A DNA stretch of 64,000 nt from Sipunculus nudus. Its lineage: Eukaryota; Annelida; Sipuncula; Golfingiida; Sipunculidae. The translations under genes were made by a program, and so were the position numbers. Below, piece after piece: positions 1-12,213 of this stretch (position 1 is its first letter; every line of letters begins with the position of its first letter). The notes under the pieces were generated by a model, which was not told the DNA's origin, searched no databases, and saw only the letters and a program-made list of their open reading frames with translations. The stretch spans positions 76,643,901-76,707,900 of the forward strand of contig CM049315.1 in NCBI GenBank assembly GCA_026874595.1, in the 5' to 3' direction.

Positions 1-470
1 TATGCCCTTCTTATTTAGTGTAGCCAATACTTGTATTGGAATAGGTTAGAGCAGTGAGACATTTAATAATAAGTCTCATCCATGCAGGTATAGGAAAAAA
101 GTTCCCTTAAATTTGTACTTAACTACCTATGCTATCTGTATATGTGCCCGTCGTTATATGAGAAGAATATCACAAACGCATGGTTATTCTCATTTTATTA
201 TACAAACAGGTATGGCTTTCCCAACGATTTGATATAAGTTTTGGTGAGATCGCGAAAATAAAAAAAAAAACTCACGAAACATTAAAGATGGAGAAATCGC
301 GAAATATCAGCCTCACGAATATGAAGCCAACCACATGTATTAGATCATACAATGCATATGCATGCGAGATAACACTTTACAAGATAGCATGCTCACATGA
401 GATACTATATATTGTACTGCTCAAGCTGGATATGTTATATTGGAAATTTTGACTTAAAGCTGAAATTCTA
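1..470. other. AT-rich flank, no gene seen
   Basis: No splice-bounded coding exon, RNA gene or repeat unit is clear here. The 90-codon ORF at 180-452 has no recognisable domain and is compatible with chance. From about 470 the sequence grades into degenerate satellite. Confidence 0.5.
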
Positions 471-1017
471 TGTCTTAATGATCGAGACATCGTACTTGTA
501 AACGAGGTACTTTATAGCTTTCGTTCACATAATATACTATATTTTGAATGCAGGAGACTTTGCCGTTAATTTGAGATACTATGTCGTAAATGACACATAG
601 TTTACACATTTTTACGACACATTTTATTCTCCGTTTACATAAGAGACTATATTGCGTGAAGGAAATATAGCTTGCCTAAATCTGAGACACAATGTTGTAA
701 ATGAGATATCGTACGTTCTAACGAGATACTGGATATATAGCTTGCCAGACAGAATGCCGTACATGACAGATACAACTCGCATCCAAAAGAAAATATATAC
801 CGTACATACGAAATAAAACATCACACGAGAGATATAGCATGTGCCTTCATGCTACAGATGCAATGCTATAGATATGCACGACGGGATTTGCCGTAAATTT
901 GATTTGCTGTATCGTAAAAAAGGCATATTATGGCGTACATAAGAGATTTCGCAGCACGCCGCACATACATGGTATATACAACGCAAGAGACAGTGTGCTG
1001 TGAGTATGAGATACTAT
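471..1017. repeat. Decayed left margin of the 40-bp satellite
   Basis: Phrases such as GCCGTTAATTTGAGATAC followed by TGTCGTAAATGA recur at irregular spacing (about 555-600, 670-720, 890-920). They match both halves of the main satellite unit but are strongly diverged, as expected at the edge of an array where homogenisation fails. No gene is seen. Confidence 0.65.
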
Positions 1018-3560
1018 ACGTCGTATACACGCGATAACCTGCCGTAAATCAGAGACAACACGTCGTATACGCGATTACCTGCCGTAAATCTGAGACACAA
1101 CGTCGTATACGCGATAACCTGCCGTAAATCTGAGACACAACGTCGTATACGCGATAACCTGCCGTAAATCTGAGAATACACGACGTATACGCGATAACCT
1201 GCCGTAAATCTGAGACATTATGACGAATACGCGATAACCTGCCGTAAATCTGAGACTACATGTCGTATACGCGATAACCTGCCGTAAATCTGAGACACAA
1301 CGTCGTATACGCGATAACCTGCCGTAAGTCTGAGACACAACGTCGTATACGCGATAAACTGCCGTAAATCTGAGACATTATGACGAATACGCGATAACCT
1401 GCCGTAAATCTGAGACTACATGTCGTATACGCGATAACCTGCCGTAAATCTGAGACACAACGTCGTATACGCGATAACCTGCCGTAAATCTGAGACACAA
1501 CGTCGTATATGCGATAACCTGCCTTAAATCTGAGACACAACGTCGTATACGCGATAACCTGCCGTAAATCTGAGAAAACACGACGTTTACGCGATAACCT
1601 GCCGTAAATCTGAGACATTATGACGAATACGCGATAACCTGCCCTAAATCTGAGACACCACGTCGTATACGCGATTACCTGCTGTAAACATGAGATACCA
1701 CGTCGTATACGCGATAACCTGCCGTAAATCTGAGACATTATGACGAATACGCGATAACCTGCCGTAAATCTGAGACTACATGTCGTATACGCGATAACCT
1801 GCCGTAAATCTGAGACATTATGACGAATACGCGATAACCTGCCGTAAATCTGAGACACAACGTCGTATACGCGATAACGTGCCGTAAATCTGAGACTACA
1901 TGTCGTATATGCATAAACCTACTGTAAATTTGAGACATCAGGTCGTAATAACGATAACCTGCCGTAAATCTGAGACAAAACATCGTAAACGCGATAACCT
2001 GCCGCAAAAATCTGAGACAACACGTCGTATACGCGATAACCTGCCGTAAAACTGAGTCAACATGTCGTATACGGGATAACCTGTCGCAAAAACCTGAGAC
2101 AACACGTCGTATACGCGATAACCTGCCGCAAAATCTTAAACAACACGTCGTATACGCGATAACCTGCCGTAAAACTGAGACATTATGACGAATACGCGAT
2201 AACCTGCCGTAAATCTGAGACACCACGTCGTATACGCGATAACCTGCTTTAAACATGAGATACCACGTCGTATACGCGATAACCTGCCGTAAATCTGAGA
2301 CACAACTATGTATACGCGATAACCTGCCGTAAATCTGAGAATACACGACGTATACGCGATAACCTGCCGTAAATCTGAGACATTATGACGAATACGCGAT
2401 AACCTGCCGTAAATCTGAGACTACATGTCGTATACGCGATAACCTGAAGTAAATCTGAGACACAACGTCGTATACACGATAACCTGCCGTAAATCTGAGA
2501 CACAACGTCGTATACGCGATAACCTGCCGTAAATCTGAGACACAACGTCGTATACGCGATAACCTGCCGTAAATCTGAGAATACACGACGTTTACGCGAT
2601 AACCTGCCGTAAATCTGAGACATTATGACGAATACGCGATAACCTGCCGTAAATCTGAGACACCACGTCGTATACGCGATAAACTGCTGTAAACATGAGA
2701 TACACACGTCGTATACGCGATAACGTGCCGTAAATCTGAGACTACATGTCGTATACGCGATAACCTGCTGTAAACATGAGATACCACGTCGGATACGCGA
2801 TAACGTGCCGTAAATCTGAGACTACACGTCGTATACGCGATAACCTGCTGTAAACATGAGATACCACGTCGTATGCGCGATAACCTTCCGTAAATCTGAG
2901 AATACACGACGTATACGCGATAACCTGCCGTAAATCTGAGACAAAACATCGTAAACGCGATAACCTGCCGTTAATCTGAGACACCACGTCGTATACGCGA
3001 TAACTTGCCGTAAATCTGAGACATCACGTCGTATACGCGATAACCTGCCGCAAAAATCTGAGACAACACGTCGTATACGCGATAACCTGCCGCAAAAATC
3101 TGAGACAACACGTCGTATACGCGATAACCTGCCGTAAAAATGAGTCAACATGTCGTATACGGGATAACCTGTCGCAAAAACCTGAGACAACACGTCGTAT
3201 ACGCGATAACCTGCCGCAAAATCTGAGACAACACGTCGTATACGCGATAACCTGCCGTAAAACTGAGACAACACGTCGTATACGGGATAACCTGCCGTAA
3301 ATCTGAGACAACACGTCGTAATCGCGATAACCTGCCGCAAAAACCTGAGACAACATGTCGTATACGCGATAACCTGCCGTTAATCTGAGACACCACGTAT
3401 TATACGTAAGCGATAACCTGCTGTAAATATGAGACACTATGTCGTATACGCGATTACCTGCCGTAAATCTGAGACAAAACATCGTATACGCGATAGCCTG
3501 CCTTATATCTGAGACACCACTTCGTAAACGCGATAACATGCCGTACAGCTTAAATACCAA
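1018..3560. repeat. 40-bp tandem satellite, about 60 copies
   Basis: The unit reads GCCGTAAATCTGAGACACAA then CGTCGTATACGCGATAACCT. From 1081 the period is exactly 40 bp. Variants differ in the middle third: CACAACGTCG (A), ATACACGACG (B), CATTATGACG (C), CTACATGTCG (D), CACCACGTCG (E). They occur in repeated order (A-A-B-C-D at 1081-1280; C-D again at 1361 and 1721), which is higher-order structure. Slightly longer units with GCCGCAAAAATCTGAG lie near 2000-2150 and 3040-3240. The two 20-bp halves resemble each other, so the unit looks like an old dimer. Long minus-strand ORFs here only reflect the lack of stops in the unit. Confidence 0.95.
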
Positions 3561-3960
3561 GTTGTATATTCAAGACACTGTGCAATAAATGTGAGATACC
3601 AAATAGTACGCGCGACCAGCCTGTTGTAAATCTTAGATACCATGCCCCCTACAAAATAATCTGACGTAGATCTGAGATACCACATCCTAGATGAGATAAC
3701 CTACCGTAAATATGAAATAACACACCGTATAAACGATTTAGGAAATACAGCATGTCGTTCATTTGATATTGAAGTTAGCTGCACGTATGAGAATCCTCCA
3801 TGCATGCACGAGAAAGCTGGCCGTTTCGCACAAAACATATACGCTATATTCTAAATTCCATAGAGCGCACGACATTTCGTGTCGATTGAGCTAAACAGCA
3901 CAGAAGTGCGACACTTCATATCATCTGTACGGACTGTATTCGTACGATACTATATCGGGT
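3561..3960. repeat. Decayed right margin of the 40-bp satellite
   Basis: Degenerate units continue (GAGATACCACATCCTAGATG near 3676, CCGTAAATATGAAATAAC near 3703, ACACCGTATAAACG near 3722) and fade out before the microsatellite. This mirrors the left margin. No gene is seen. Confidence 0.6.
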
Positions 3961-3988
3961 CTAGATGCAATGCAATAAGCGTAGGCGT

Positions 3989-4667
<679 letters not shown>

Positions 4668-6757
4668 TGACCCATGGGTCATGAAGCTCAGCTGCCAAGA
4701 ATGACCTGCGACATCATGGGCTGTGATTCACAACCGCCAGTCAAATTGTTGAAGAACCTATAAGCCGATTTTGTTGAAACTTTCTACGTTGAAAAAAATT
4801 ATATCACATATGTCTGAGGCAAAATGTATGGTTGTTGAACTATTTGGAACTAATCCCACAGCTTGCTTGATACCTGGTCATATTTATTAAGAAATCTTTG
4901 ACCCAATGCAAGATTACATTAATATACATCCCACTGCATTCATTTAAATAGTTCTTGAGACAATATGTTCTAAAGGAATTTAAAGATGGCTTCCTGGTGG
5001 TCATATTGGATGTCTGACAGATCGGAAATTGAACAACAAATATCTTCTAAAAGGGACCAACCATCACAACAAAATCACACAAACTGCAATGGCAAAAGGA
5101 TTTCTAAGCTGGCTATCTGGTAGACATAATTGATTTCTGACAAGTCTGACATTTGATATCACACATCCTCCAATAGGAGACGAAACTTGTGGCTCCAAAT
5201 AATATGTTACAGTTATGAATGTCCAAAACAATTCAAAAGGCATGATCAGGTTGGAGAACTCTCATATCAGATTTATAGACATGCAAATTTAAAAAGTGAA
5301 TGTCGTATATTTTTCAATTATCACCTTGCTTTTCAATGGTGTCATGCAGCAGGGTAGGTAAACTGCAAAACCTGAAAGAAATCAAATGCAGAAAGCATCA
5401 CTAATCCATCCTAAATCCAGGTACAGACTACAGACCCACATATTATCAGAACAAACACTTACTCGTATATCTTATGATTTGTATAATAATATTCAGATAT
5501 CTAGAAAACTAAGTTTATTGCTATGATTCCATGATATAAAGTGCAAAATGTTCCCATCATCTTATAAATCAGTAGCTAAACCCAGTGAGCTGTACCAGTT
5601 GGGAGTGCAATGGTTATATATTGAAGAAAAAGAGAGATGTTCTACAAAGTAATTTTTTATTGTGAACATCCCTGACCTATGACCTTGGCCTTTTGCCAAC
5701 ATATCAATTGGATTCTTTTTGAAGTGATTGATAACTACTAACCACTTAAACTGGAGTAATCACTTGGCAACCAACATTTGAATAACTTTGACCTGCAACC
5801 TTTAACCTCCTGACCAGCTGACCCCAAAATCAATTAGTTATTTCTTCAAGCAAAAAGACCCATAATAATGTTTGAATCAAATTAAGTGATGCATAGATGA
5901 GGCATATGTGAAGGACTGAAGGTTTGGGGATAAAACGTTTAGCCTGAAATATGTTCACAAGCATTTGGAACAATACTAAAGAATTGTGACCTTGACCTCT
6001 GACCTTTTGAACTCAACATCAATAGGGTTCTTTCCCTATTGGTAGGTTAGACATACATGACAGATGGAAGTTATAGGTTGAAAAGTTTACCTTAAAATGA
6101 CTCCACGCATTAGTGGGTGCTGTGAACTTGACCTTTGACCTCAAAATCAACAGGTCTTTTTCCCTGTTGGCAGAGAAGCGATACGTCAGTGCTTGAAGGT
6201 TTGGAATGAAAATACTAGCTTGAAATGTGTCCACAACCTTTTTAAAGAAGTGGAATCTGTGACCTTGACCTTGGAACTTGTTATCTCAAAATCTATAGGA
6301 TTCTTCTCCCACTTGGTAAGTGAGCTATATGTGAAAGATCAAACGATCGGAATGAAAGATTTGGCTTAAAATGCATCATCAAGCTTTTCAAAGAAGTTGG
6401 TCCTGTGACCTTGACCTTTGACTTTGTGACCTCAAAATAATTATGGTTCTTTCCCTTTTGGTAGGTGAGCTGTATGTGAAAGATAGAAGTTATGGGATGA
6501 AAATTTTGGCTATAAGAATTAATTCTGTGGGTGCAGACACACCCCGCCACTCAGAGAATATAGGTCGCAGTGACCTAATTTCAGGTTTGCAAGGAGATCT
6601 TTTTAGCACCTCTAAGACTGCATAGGGTTCATGATCCTAGCCCTCAAGGTTACAATTTGTGCCCTGCTAACGGCCGGACGGCCGGACGGACAGACGGAAG
6701 GACGACGGACACAGACCCATCGCTATAGCCCAGCATGATTGAAAGTCAGCTGGCTAA
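4668..6757 (+). mobile_element. H1 Helitron-like element, copy 1 (pearl-like)
   Basis: This is colinear with the copy at 9632-12075. It opens with TGACCCATGGGTCATGAAGC, continues with about 1 kb of unique left flank, then a core of roughly 140-bp monomers (about 5985-6520), each carrying TGACCTTGACCTTTGACC-like motifs, then a conserved block around GGTCGCAGTGACCTAATTTC. A GGAC/ACGG microsatellite (about 6672-6705) follows. The 3' end is a hairpin-forming CAGC-TGATT...AGTCAGCTG followed by CTAA. Left flank, tandem core, ACGG microsatellite and right flank is the layout described for bivalve pearl-type elements. No open reading frame for a Rep/helicase is present, so it is non-autonomous. Confidence 0.75.
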
Positions 6758-6905
6758 AAATTATGTTATTATAATGCTTTTCCCTGATCATATGACATTT
6801 TTATCGAAACATACAAAGAAAGAAGTTAATAAAAAAACCCGCCCGCTCGAACTGATTTTTGAAAAAAGTACCTGAGAACCATACCTTTTTTGGGCCTTAC
6901 ACTCT
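6758..6905 (-). mobile_element. Half of a MITE, same family as 63316-63599
   Basis: Read on the minus strand this matches 63311-63447: the GGCC-AAAAAAGGTATGG terminus, GGTTCTCAGG, a GCGGGCGGG-type block, then TGTATGTTTCGATAA and CATATGATCAGGGAAAA. The second inverted terminus is absent. The homology begins directly after the CTAA end of H1 copy 1, suggesting that H1 interrupted this MITE. Confidence 0.7.
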
Positions 6906-6929
6906 ATGCCTGTTTATGCATATAAATCA

Positions 6930-8262
6930 GTAGGATAGTCCTGTGACTTTAACCTTAGAATTTGTGACGTTAAAATAAATACGGTTCTTCCCGTATCGTT
7001 GGGTAATCCCAAAGATAAAGATTTAAGATGAAACATTTACAATGCCTCCACAATCTTTTTAAAGATTCGGGTGTGGTGACCTTGACCTTCGACCTCACGA
7101 GCCCCCAAAATTGACAAGAATCAGCCCCTACTGGTAGGTGAGATATATGATGGAATGTCAGGGATGACAAGTTTGGCTTAAAATAAATCCACATTTTTTA
7201 AAATATATAGGTCATGTGACCTTGACCTTGAACCTCATGTGCCAAAAATCTAAAGAGTTTTTACTTTATTGGTAGGCCATAAATAAGTCAAGTTTAAAAT
7301 CCGTATGTCAATTCAAACTGGAGTTATCATCTGGAAACAAATTTGTGGACAGATAGCTCCTGTGACCTTGACCTTTGACCTTGTGACCCCAAAACCGGCA
7401 AGAATCTTTCCGTGTTAGCAGGTGAGCTAAATGTGCAAGATAGAAGGTCTTGGATGAAAAGTATGGCTAAAATTGCATTCACAACCTTTTTAAAGATGTG
7501 GGTCCGGTGATCTTGACCTTTGACCTTGTGACCCTAAAATCAAGAGGCTTCTTGCTTTAGTGATAGGCAATAGTCTGAAATCCATAGGTCAATCCAAACT
7601 GGAGTTATAATCCGGATATCAGTTTGTGGACAAATGGCTCCTGTGACCTTGACCTTTGACCCTAATATTGAAAGAGCTCTTTCTCTATTGGTAGGTGAGC
7701 TGTATGTGCAAGATGGAAGGTCTGGTGTGAAAGGTTTTGCTTAAAATACATCCATAAACTGTTTAAATATGTTGGGTCTGTGATTTTGACCTTTGACCTC
7801 ATGACCCCAAATCAACAGGAAGCTTACTTTAGTGGTGGGCCATATATAAATAAAGTTTGAAATCCATATGTCAATCCAAACTGGAGTTATAATCCAGAAA
7901 TGAATTTGAGGACAGATGTCTTCTGTGACTTTGACCTTTGACCTTGTGACCCCAGATCGATAATGATCTTTCCCTATTGGCAGGTGTCATATAGGCACAA
8001 AATGGAAGGTCTGGTATATAAAGGTTAGCTTTCAATGCATCCACAAACTTTTCAAAAATGTGGATCCTGTGACCTTGACATTTGACCTCATGACCCTAAA
8101 ATCAATAGGATTCTTGCTTTAGTGGTAGGCCATCCATATGTCAATCCAAACTGCAGTTATCATCCAGAAACTAATTTTTGTCGGACAGACGGACGGACGG
8201 ACGGTCGGACAGACAGTCGGACAAGGTGACTATAGGGCACCCGCTTATTCAAGCGGGGCCCT
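6930..8262 (+). mobile_element. H2 Helitron-like element with alternating ~142-bp monomers
   Basis: Motif-bearing monomers recur at about 7075, 7217, 7362, 7507, 7644, 7782, 7925 and 8068. Two types alternate: type A holds GGCCATATATAAA and CAATCCAAACTGGAGTTAT; type B holds GGTGAGCTGTATGTGCAAGA. The repeating unit is therefore a dimer of about 285 bp. A GGAC microsatellite follows at 8180-8220. The right end is a near-perfect hairpin, CCCGCTT-ATTC-AAGCGGG within GGGC...GCCC, then CTGA|T, which fits a Helitron-type CTRR terminus. The left end is not defined. No protein is encoded. Confidence 0.65.
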
Positions 8263-9491
8263 GATAGTTGAGACAAAGGCAGTATTTCGAGAAACCTGGG
8301 AGGAGCATGCGATTCGTAGTTCATGCCTGATCACGTATTTTTATAATTATTCCTAACGCGGGTAAAACAATTTATAGAGCCTAAAAATATTCTAAAGAAC
8401 AAACATCACGTTTTCAAGTAATCTGCATCCGTATGCGTCACCGATATTCTCTGGCACTGTAAGCGTTTCTTTATTTCTTGACATCATTTTTGTGATAGTT
8501 TGTTTCTTAATTCCGATTTTTTACGTTAAGGATCAGGTGCAATCGGAGCGCTTCTGTTTTAACAATCCTGTTTTGTTAACAATTTGAATAATTTTTCCTC
8601 AAAAACAAATACATAAAAATCATATTACGTATAAATAAATAAATAAATTCATATAAATAAAACTCCTGCTCCTATACATCAGATCACGAATCTACTTAGC
8701 TCTCTATATGTCATCTGTAGGATATTTTAAAAAATAACGTAGGCGAATTTTTACTGACCGTACGTACAAAAAACTTTTAAAAAATTATCTACCAGGAAAT
8801 ATATCACTTGTACAAGCAGGGCTACAGGTAGCTCCACATCTTTATTTAATTAGGCCGGGCTCAGGTGAAATGATCAATAATTTACAGTCAGTTTTCACTG
8901 CTAATAATGTTGAAAACACGGAAACTCAGAACGTATGAAGAAATCAACAGCTTTAATATCCAGAAAACTGTGGACGGCACCCTGTTATCATTATATCTCA
9001 TCTGAACCAGCTGTCATCGCGCTAATTTGGTAGAAAGTTCAAAAAGAAATAATCGTTACCATGACTACATATATCCTTAATGACAACACAGACTGAGACA
9101 TGCAGCTGACCTGGCTCCTTGTGGAGGAGGTTGTCCTACTGACAATGCCATCACCTCTGCACACGAGTCCCGATCTAAACCGCCATCCGTTCATCCTTCC
9201 GTCAGAAGTTGTTTCTGTTCAAAACTAACCTCTTTCAGTTAGGGATTACGGGACGACCAGGAATACTTGGCCGAAATGTCAAATTACAAAATAAAGATTG
9301 GTCACAGTTTAAGAAAAAGCCTTCAGTTTACATTACACATGGGTATGCTTGCAAAATATTAGTTATTCCTTTAAGTTCTTTCTATCAAACATTCGTGTGA
9401 TTTTCTTTGCTTCTGATCAAACATGGACAATTCTCTTTCACTACATATGAAAACTGTGCAACTACTGTATATGGACGCCCAAGTGCATTGT
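8263..9491. other. AT-rich spacer, nothing recognised
   Basis: No gene, RNA or clear repeat is seen apart from a short TAAA-rich tract near 8630-8660. Confidence 0.5.
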
Positions 9492-9510
9492 GGGGGGGGG
9501 GGGGGGGGGG
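9492..9510 (+). repeat. Poly-G run
   Basis: Nineteen consecutive G, an assembly-sensitive homopolymer. Confidence 0.97.
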
Positions 9511-9563
9511 CAATGAATTTCAGATTTTGATACTTATTAATTGATCTCGGTATAGGAGAATTT

Positions 9564-9631
9564 AGTGATATTGTGTGTTTGTGTGTGATGGTGTGTGTGT
9601 GTGAAATACAAAGACAAATTAAATTAAAACA
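9564..9631 (+). repeat. 103-bp duplication, first copy, left part (R)
   Basis: These 68 bases, with the GT-rich middle TGTGTTTGTGTGTGATGGT, match 12111-12178 at 62 of 68 positions. The continuation of the unit (35 bp) lies on the far side of the H1 element, at 12076-12110. Confidence 0.9.
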
Positions 9632-12075
9632 CAAGTGACCCATAGGTCATGACGCTCAGCTGCCAAGCATGACCTACGACATCATGGGCTGAGATTCACA
9701 ACTTCCAGTCAAATTTTGAAGAACCAATTTGCCAATTTGTTGAAATTTTCTACGACAACAGAAATATGTATCACCTATATCTAGTTAAAACACAGTGAAT
9801 TGATGGTCTGAGGAAAATGTATGATTGTTAAGGTATCCAGAACTATTCCCATAGCTTACTTGATACCTGTCAGTCTCAAAAGGAACACCACAAAGGGCAA
9901 ATATAAGATCAAAATATATAGCAAAAAATCAAGGAAATCCATGCAAGAATTATTGAGTAACAGGTGCTTCTGTATGAATTTTTATTCAATACAAGCCAAC
10001 TGTACTGCACTTTCAAATATGATGATAATATATATTAAGAAATATTTGACCCAATCCTTTGCAAGATTACATTAATATACGTCCGACTGCCTTCACTTTA
10101 ACAGTTCTTGAGATAATATGATCAAAAGGAATTTAAAGATGGTTGCCTGGTGGCCATTTTGGACTTCTGACAGGTCTGAAATCAGACAACAACCATTCTC
10201 TAAATCGGACCAAAAATTGAAGGAAAATTACTGAAACTGCACTGAAAAAAAGGATTTCTAAGGTGGCTAACTGGCAGACATAATTGATTTCTGACAAGTC
10301 TGACATTTGATATCACACATCCTCCAATAAGAGACCAAACTTGGGGAAAATTCTCCAAATGATGTTACAATAATGAATGTCCAAAACAATTCAAAAGGCA
10401 TGTTCAGGCGCTCATATCAGATTTACAGATATGCAAATGTAAAAGTGTAGGTCCAATATTTTTTATTATCACTCTGCTTTTCAATGGGGTCAGCAGGGTT
10501 GGTAAACTGCAAAAAACCTGAAAGAAAAGAAATGCAGAAAGCATGACTAGGAGTCTTGTAATAAAATAAAGCCATCCTAAATCAAGTACACATCCACATA
10601 TTATGAGAACAAACACTTGCTTTTATATGTGGTTATTTATATAAAAATATTCAGATATCTAGGAAACTAAGTTTATTGCTATGATTCCATAAAATAAACT
10701 GCAAAATGTTCCCATCATCTTATAAATCAGTAGCTAAACCTTAATACTATACTCTCATAGTCTTAATGCCTGGCTGAAGCATTCTGACAACAGTGTTTTG
10801 TAATGCAGTAACGAGGTACTTATCACTCAGCCTTATCACTTAATAGCCTGATACAAAAGGGAGTCATATGTTACCAGTGTCACTCACAATTACAGCCACA
10901 CGGTGAGATGTACCAGCTAGAGTGCAAGCTTATATGTACAAGAAAAATAGAGATGGTCTACAAAATAAGTTGACCTGACATATGGGCTATGACCTTGGCC
11001 TTTTGCCCACATATCAACTGGATTCTTTCTAAATGATGGGTAACTACTAACCAATTACATCTGGCTAGGTGTAATTACTTGGCAACCAATGAGTGAATAA
11101 CTTAGACCTGCAACCTTTAACCTCCTGACCAGCTGACCTCAAAATCAATTAGTTATTTCTTCATGCAAAAAGACCCATAAATATGAAGTTTGAATCACAT
11201 TGAGTGATGCATAGATGTGGCATATGTGAAAGACTGAAGGTTTGGGTTGAACAGTTTCACTTGAAATATGTTCAAAAGCATTTAGAACAATACTGTGACC
11301 TTGACATTTGACCTTTTGAACTCAACTTCAATAGGCTTCTCCCCCTATTGGTAGGTAAGCCATATGTGACAGATGGAAAGTATAGATTGAAAAGTTTGCC
11401 TGAAAATGACTCCACGCAAGAAGAGGGTGCTGTGAACTTGACCTTTGACCTCAAAATCAACAGGTCTTTTCCCCTGTTGCCAGAGAAGCGATATCAGTGC
11501 TGAAAGGTTTGGAATGAAAGGTCTAGCTTGAAATGTGTCCACAACCTTTTCAAAGAAGTGGATCCTGTGACCCTGACCTTTGACCTTGTGACCTCAACAT
11601 CTATAAGATTCTTCTCCCACTTAGTAGGTGAGCTATATGTGAAAGATCAAAGAATTGGGATGAAAGGTTTGGCTTAAAATGCATCCACAAGCTTTTCAAA
11701 GAAGTTGGTTCTGTGACCTTGAGCCTTGACCTTGTGACCTCAAAATAATTATGATTCTTCCCCTGTTGGTAGGTGAGCTGTATGTGAAAGATGGAAGGTT
11801 TGGGATGAAAATTTTGGCTAAAAGAATTATTTCTGGGGGGTGCAAACACACCCCATAATTTCGAGAATATAGGTCGCAGTGACCTAATTTCAGGTTTGCA
11901 AGGAGATCTTTTTAGAACCTCTAAGACTGCATAGGGTTCATGGCCCTAGCCCCTACGGTTACGATTTGTGCCCTGCTAACGAACGGACGACCGGCCGGCC
12001 GGACGGACAGACGGAAGGACGACGGACAAAGACCCATCGCTATAGCCCAGCATGACTGAAAGTCAGCTGAGCTAA
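9632..12075 (+). mobile_element. H1 Helitron-like element, copy 2, borders defined
   Basis: This is colinear with 4668-6757: the left end CAAGTGACCCATAGGTCATG, a unique flank, a core of about 140-bp monomers (motif starts near 11295, 11435, 11565, 11715), GGTCGCAGTGACCTAATTTC, a GGAC microsatellite at about 11985-12020, and the hairpin CAGCaTGACT...AGTCAGCTG followed by AGCTAA. The borders come from the undisturbed second copy of the target duplication: ...AAAACA | element | TAAAACC.... This means insertion between A and T without a target-site duplication, as for Helitrons. A 3-bp TAA duplication with one mutated copy cannot be excluded. The left terminus is not the canonical TC. Confidence 0.8.
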
Positions 12076-12110
12076 TAAAACCTGTTTCCATGGAATCATT
12101 AATAGTCTTA
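12076..12110 (+). repeat. 103-bp duplication, first copy, right part
   Basis: 35 bases beginning TAAAACCTGTTTCCATGGAA, identical to 12179-12213 except for one base. Confidence 0.92.
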
Positions 12111-12213
12111 AGTGATATTGTGTGTTTGTGTGTGATGGTTTTTGTGTGTGAAATACAAAGACAACTTAGAAGAAAACATAAAACCTGTTTCCATGGAATT
12201 ATTAATAGTCTTA
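12111..12213 (+). repeat. 103-bp duplication, second copy (empty site)
   Basis: This is an uninterrupted version of 9564-9631 plus 12076-12110. Its R/right-part junction at 12178/12179 (AAAACA|TAAAACC) shows the target before H1 insertion. Confidence 0.9.

Noticed and set aside
1018-3560. CRISPR-like appearance of a regular short repeat array
   Set aside because: There are no unique spacers; the whole 40-bp period is repeated, and the setting is an animal genome.
1075-3685. Many overlapping minus-strand ORFs of up to 202 codons with 40-residue periodicity (SQIYGRLSRIRR..., CVSDLRQVIAYTT...)
   Set aside because: They are the three reading phases of the 40-bp satellite, which happens to lack stops on that strand. 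The same peptide blocks appear in every phase, and there is no sign of coding selection.
4668-12075. H1 copies as a PIF/Harbinger element with TAA target duplication
   Set aside because: No terminal inverted repeats were found. The hairpin plus CTAA|T end and A|T target fit Helitrons better, although a mutated TAA duplication cannot be fully excluded.
9564-12178. The 68-bp direct repeats either side of the H1 element as short LTRs
   Set aside because: The second copy continues into a 35-bp segment that also follows the element directly, which is explained by a 103-bp target duplication. There is no primer-binding site, polypurine tract or gag-pol.
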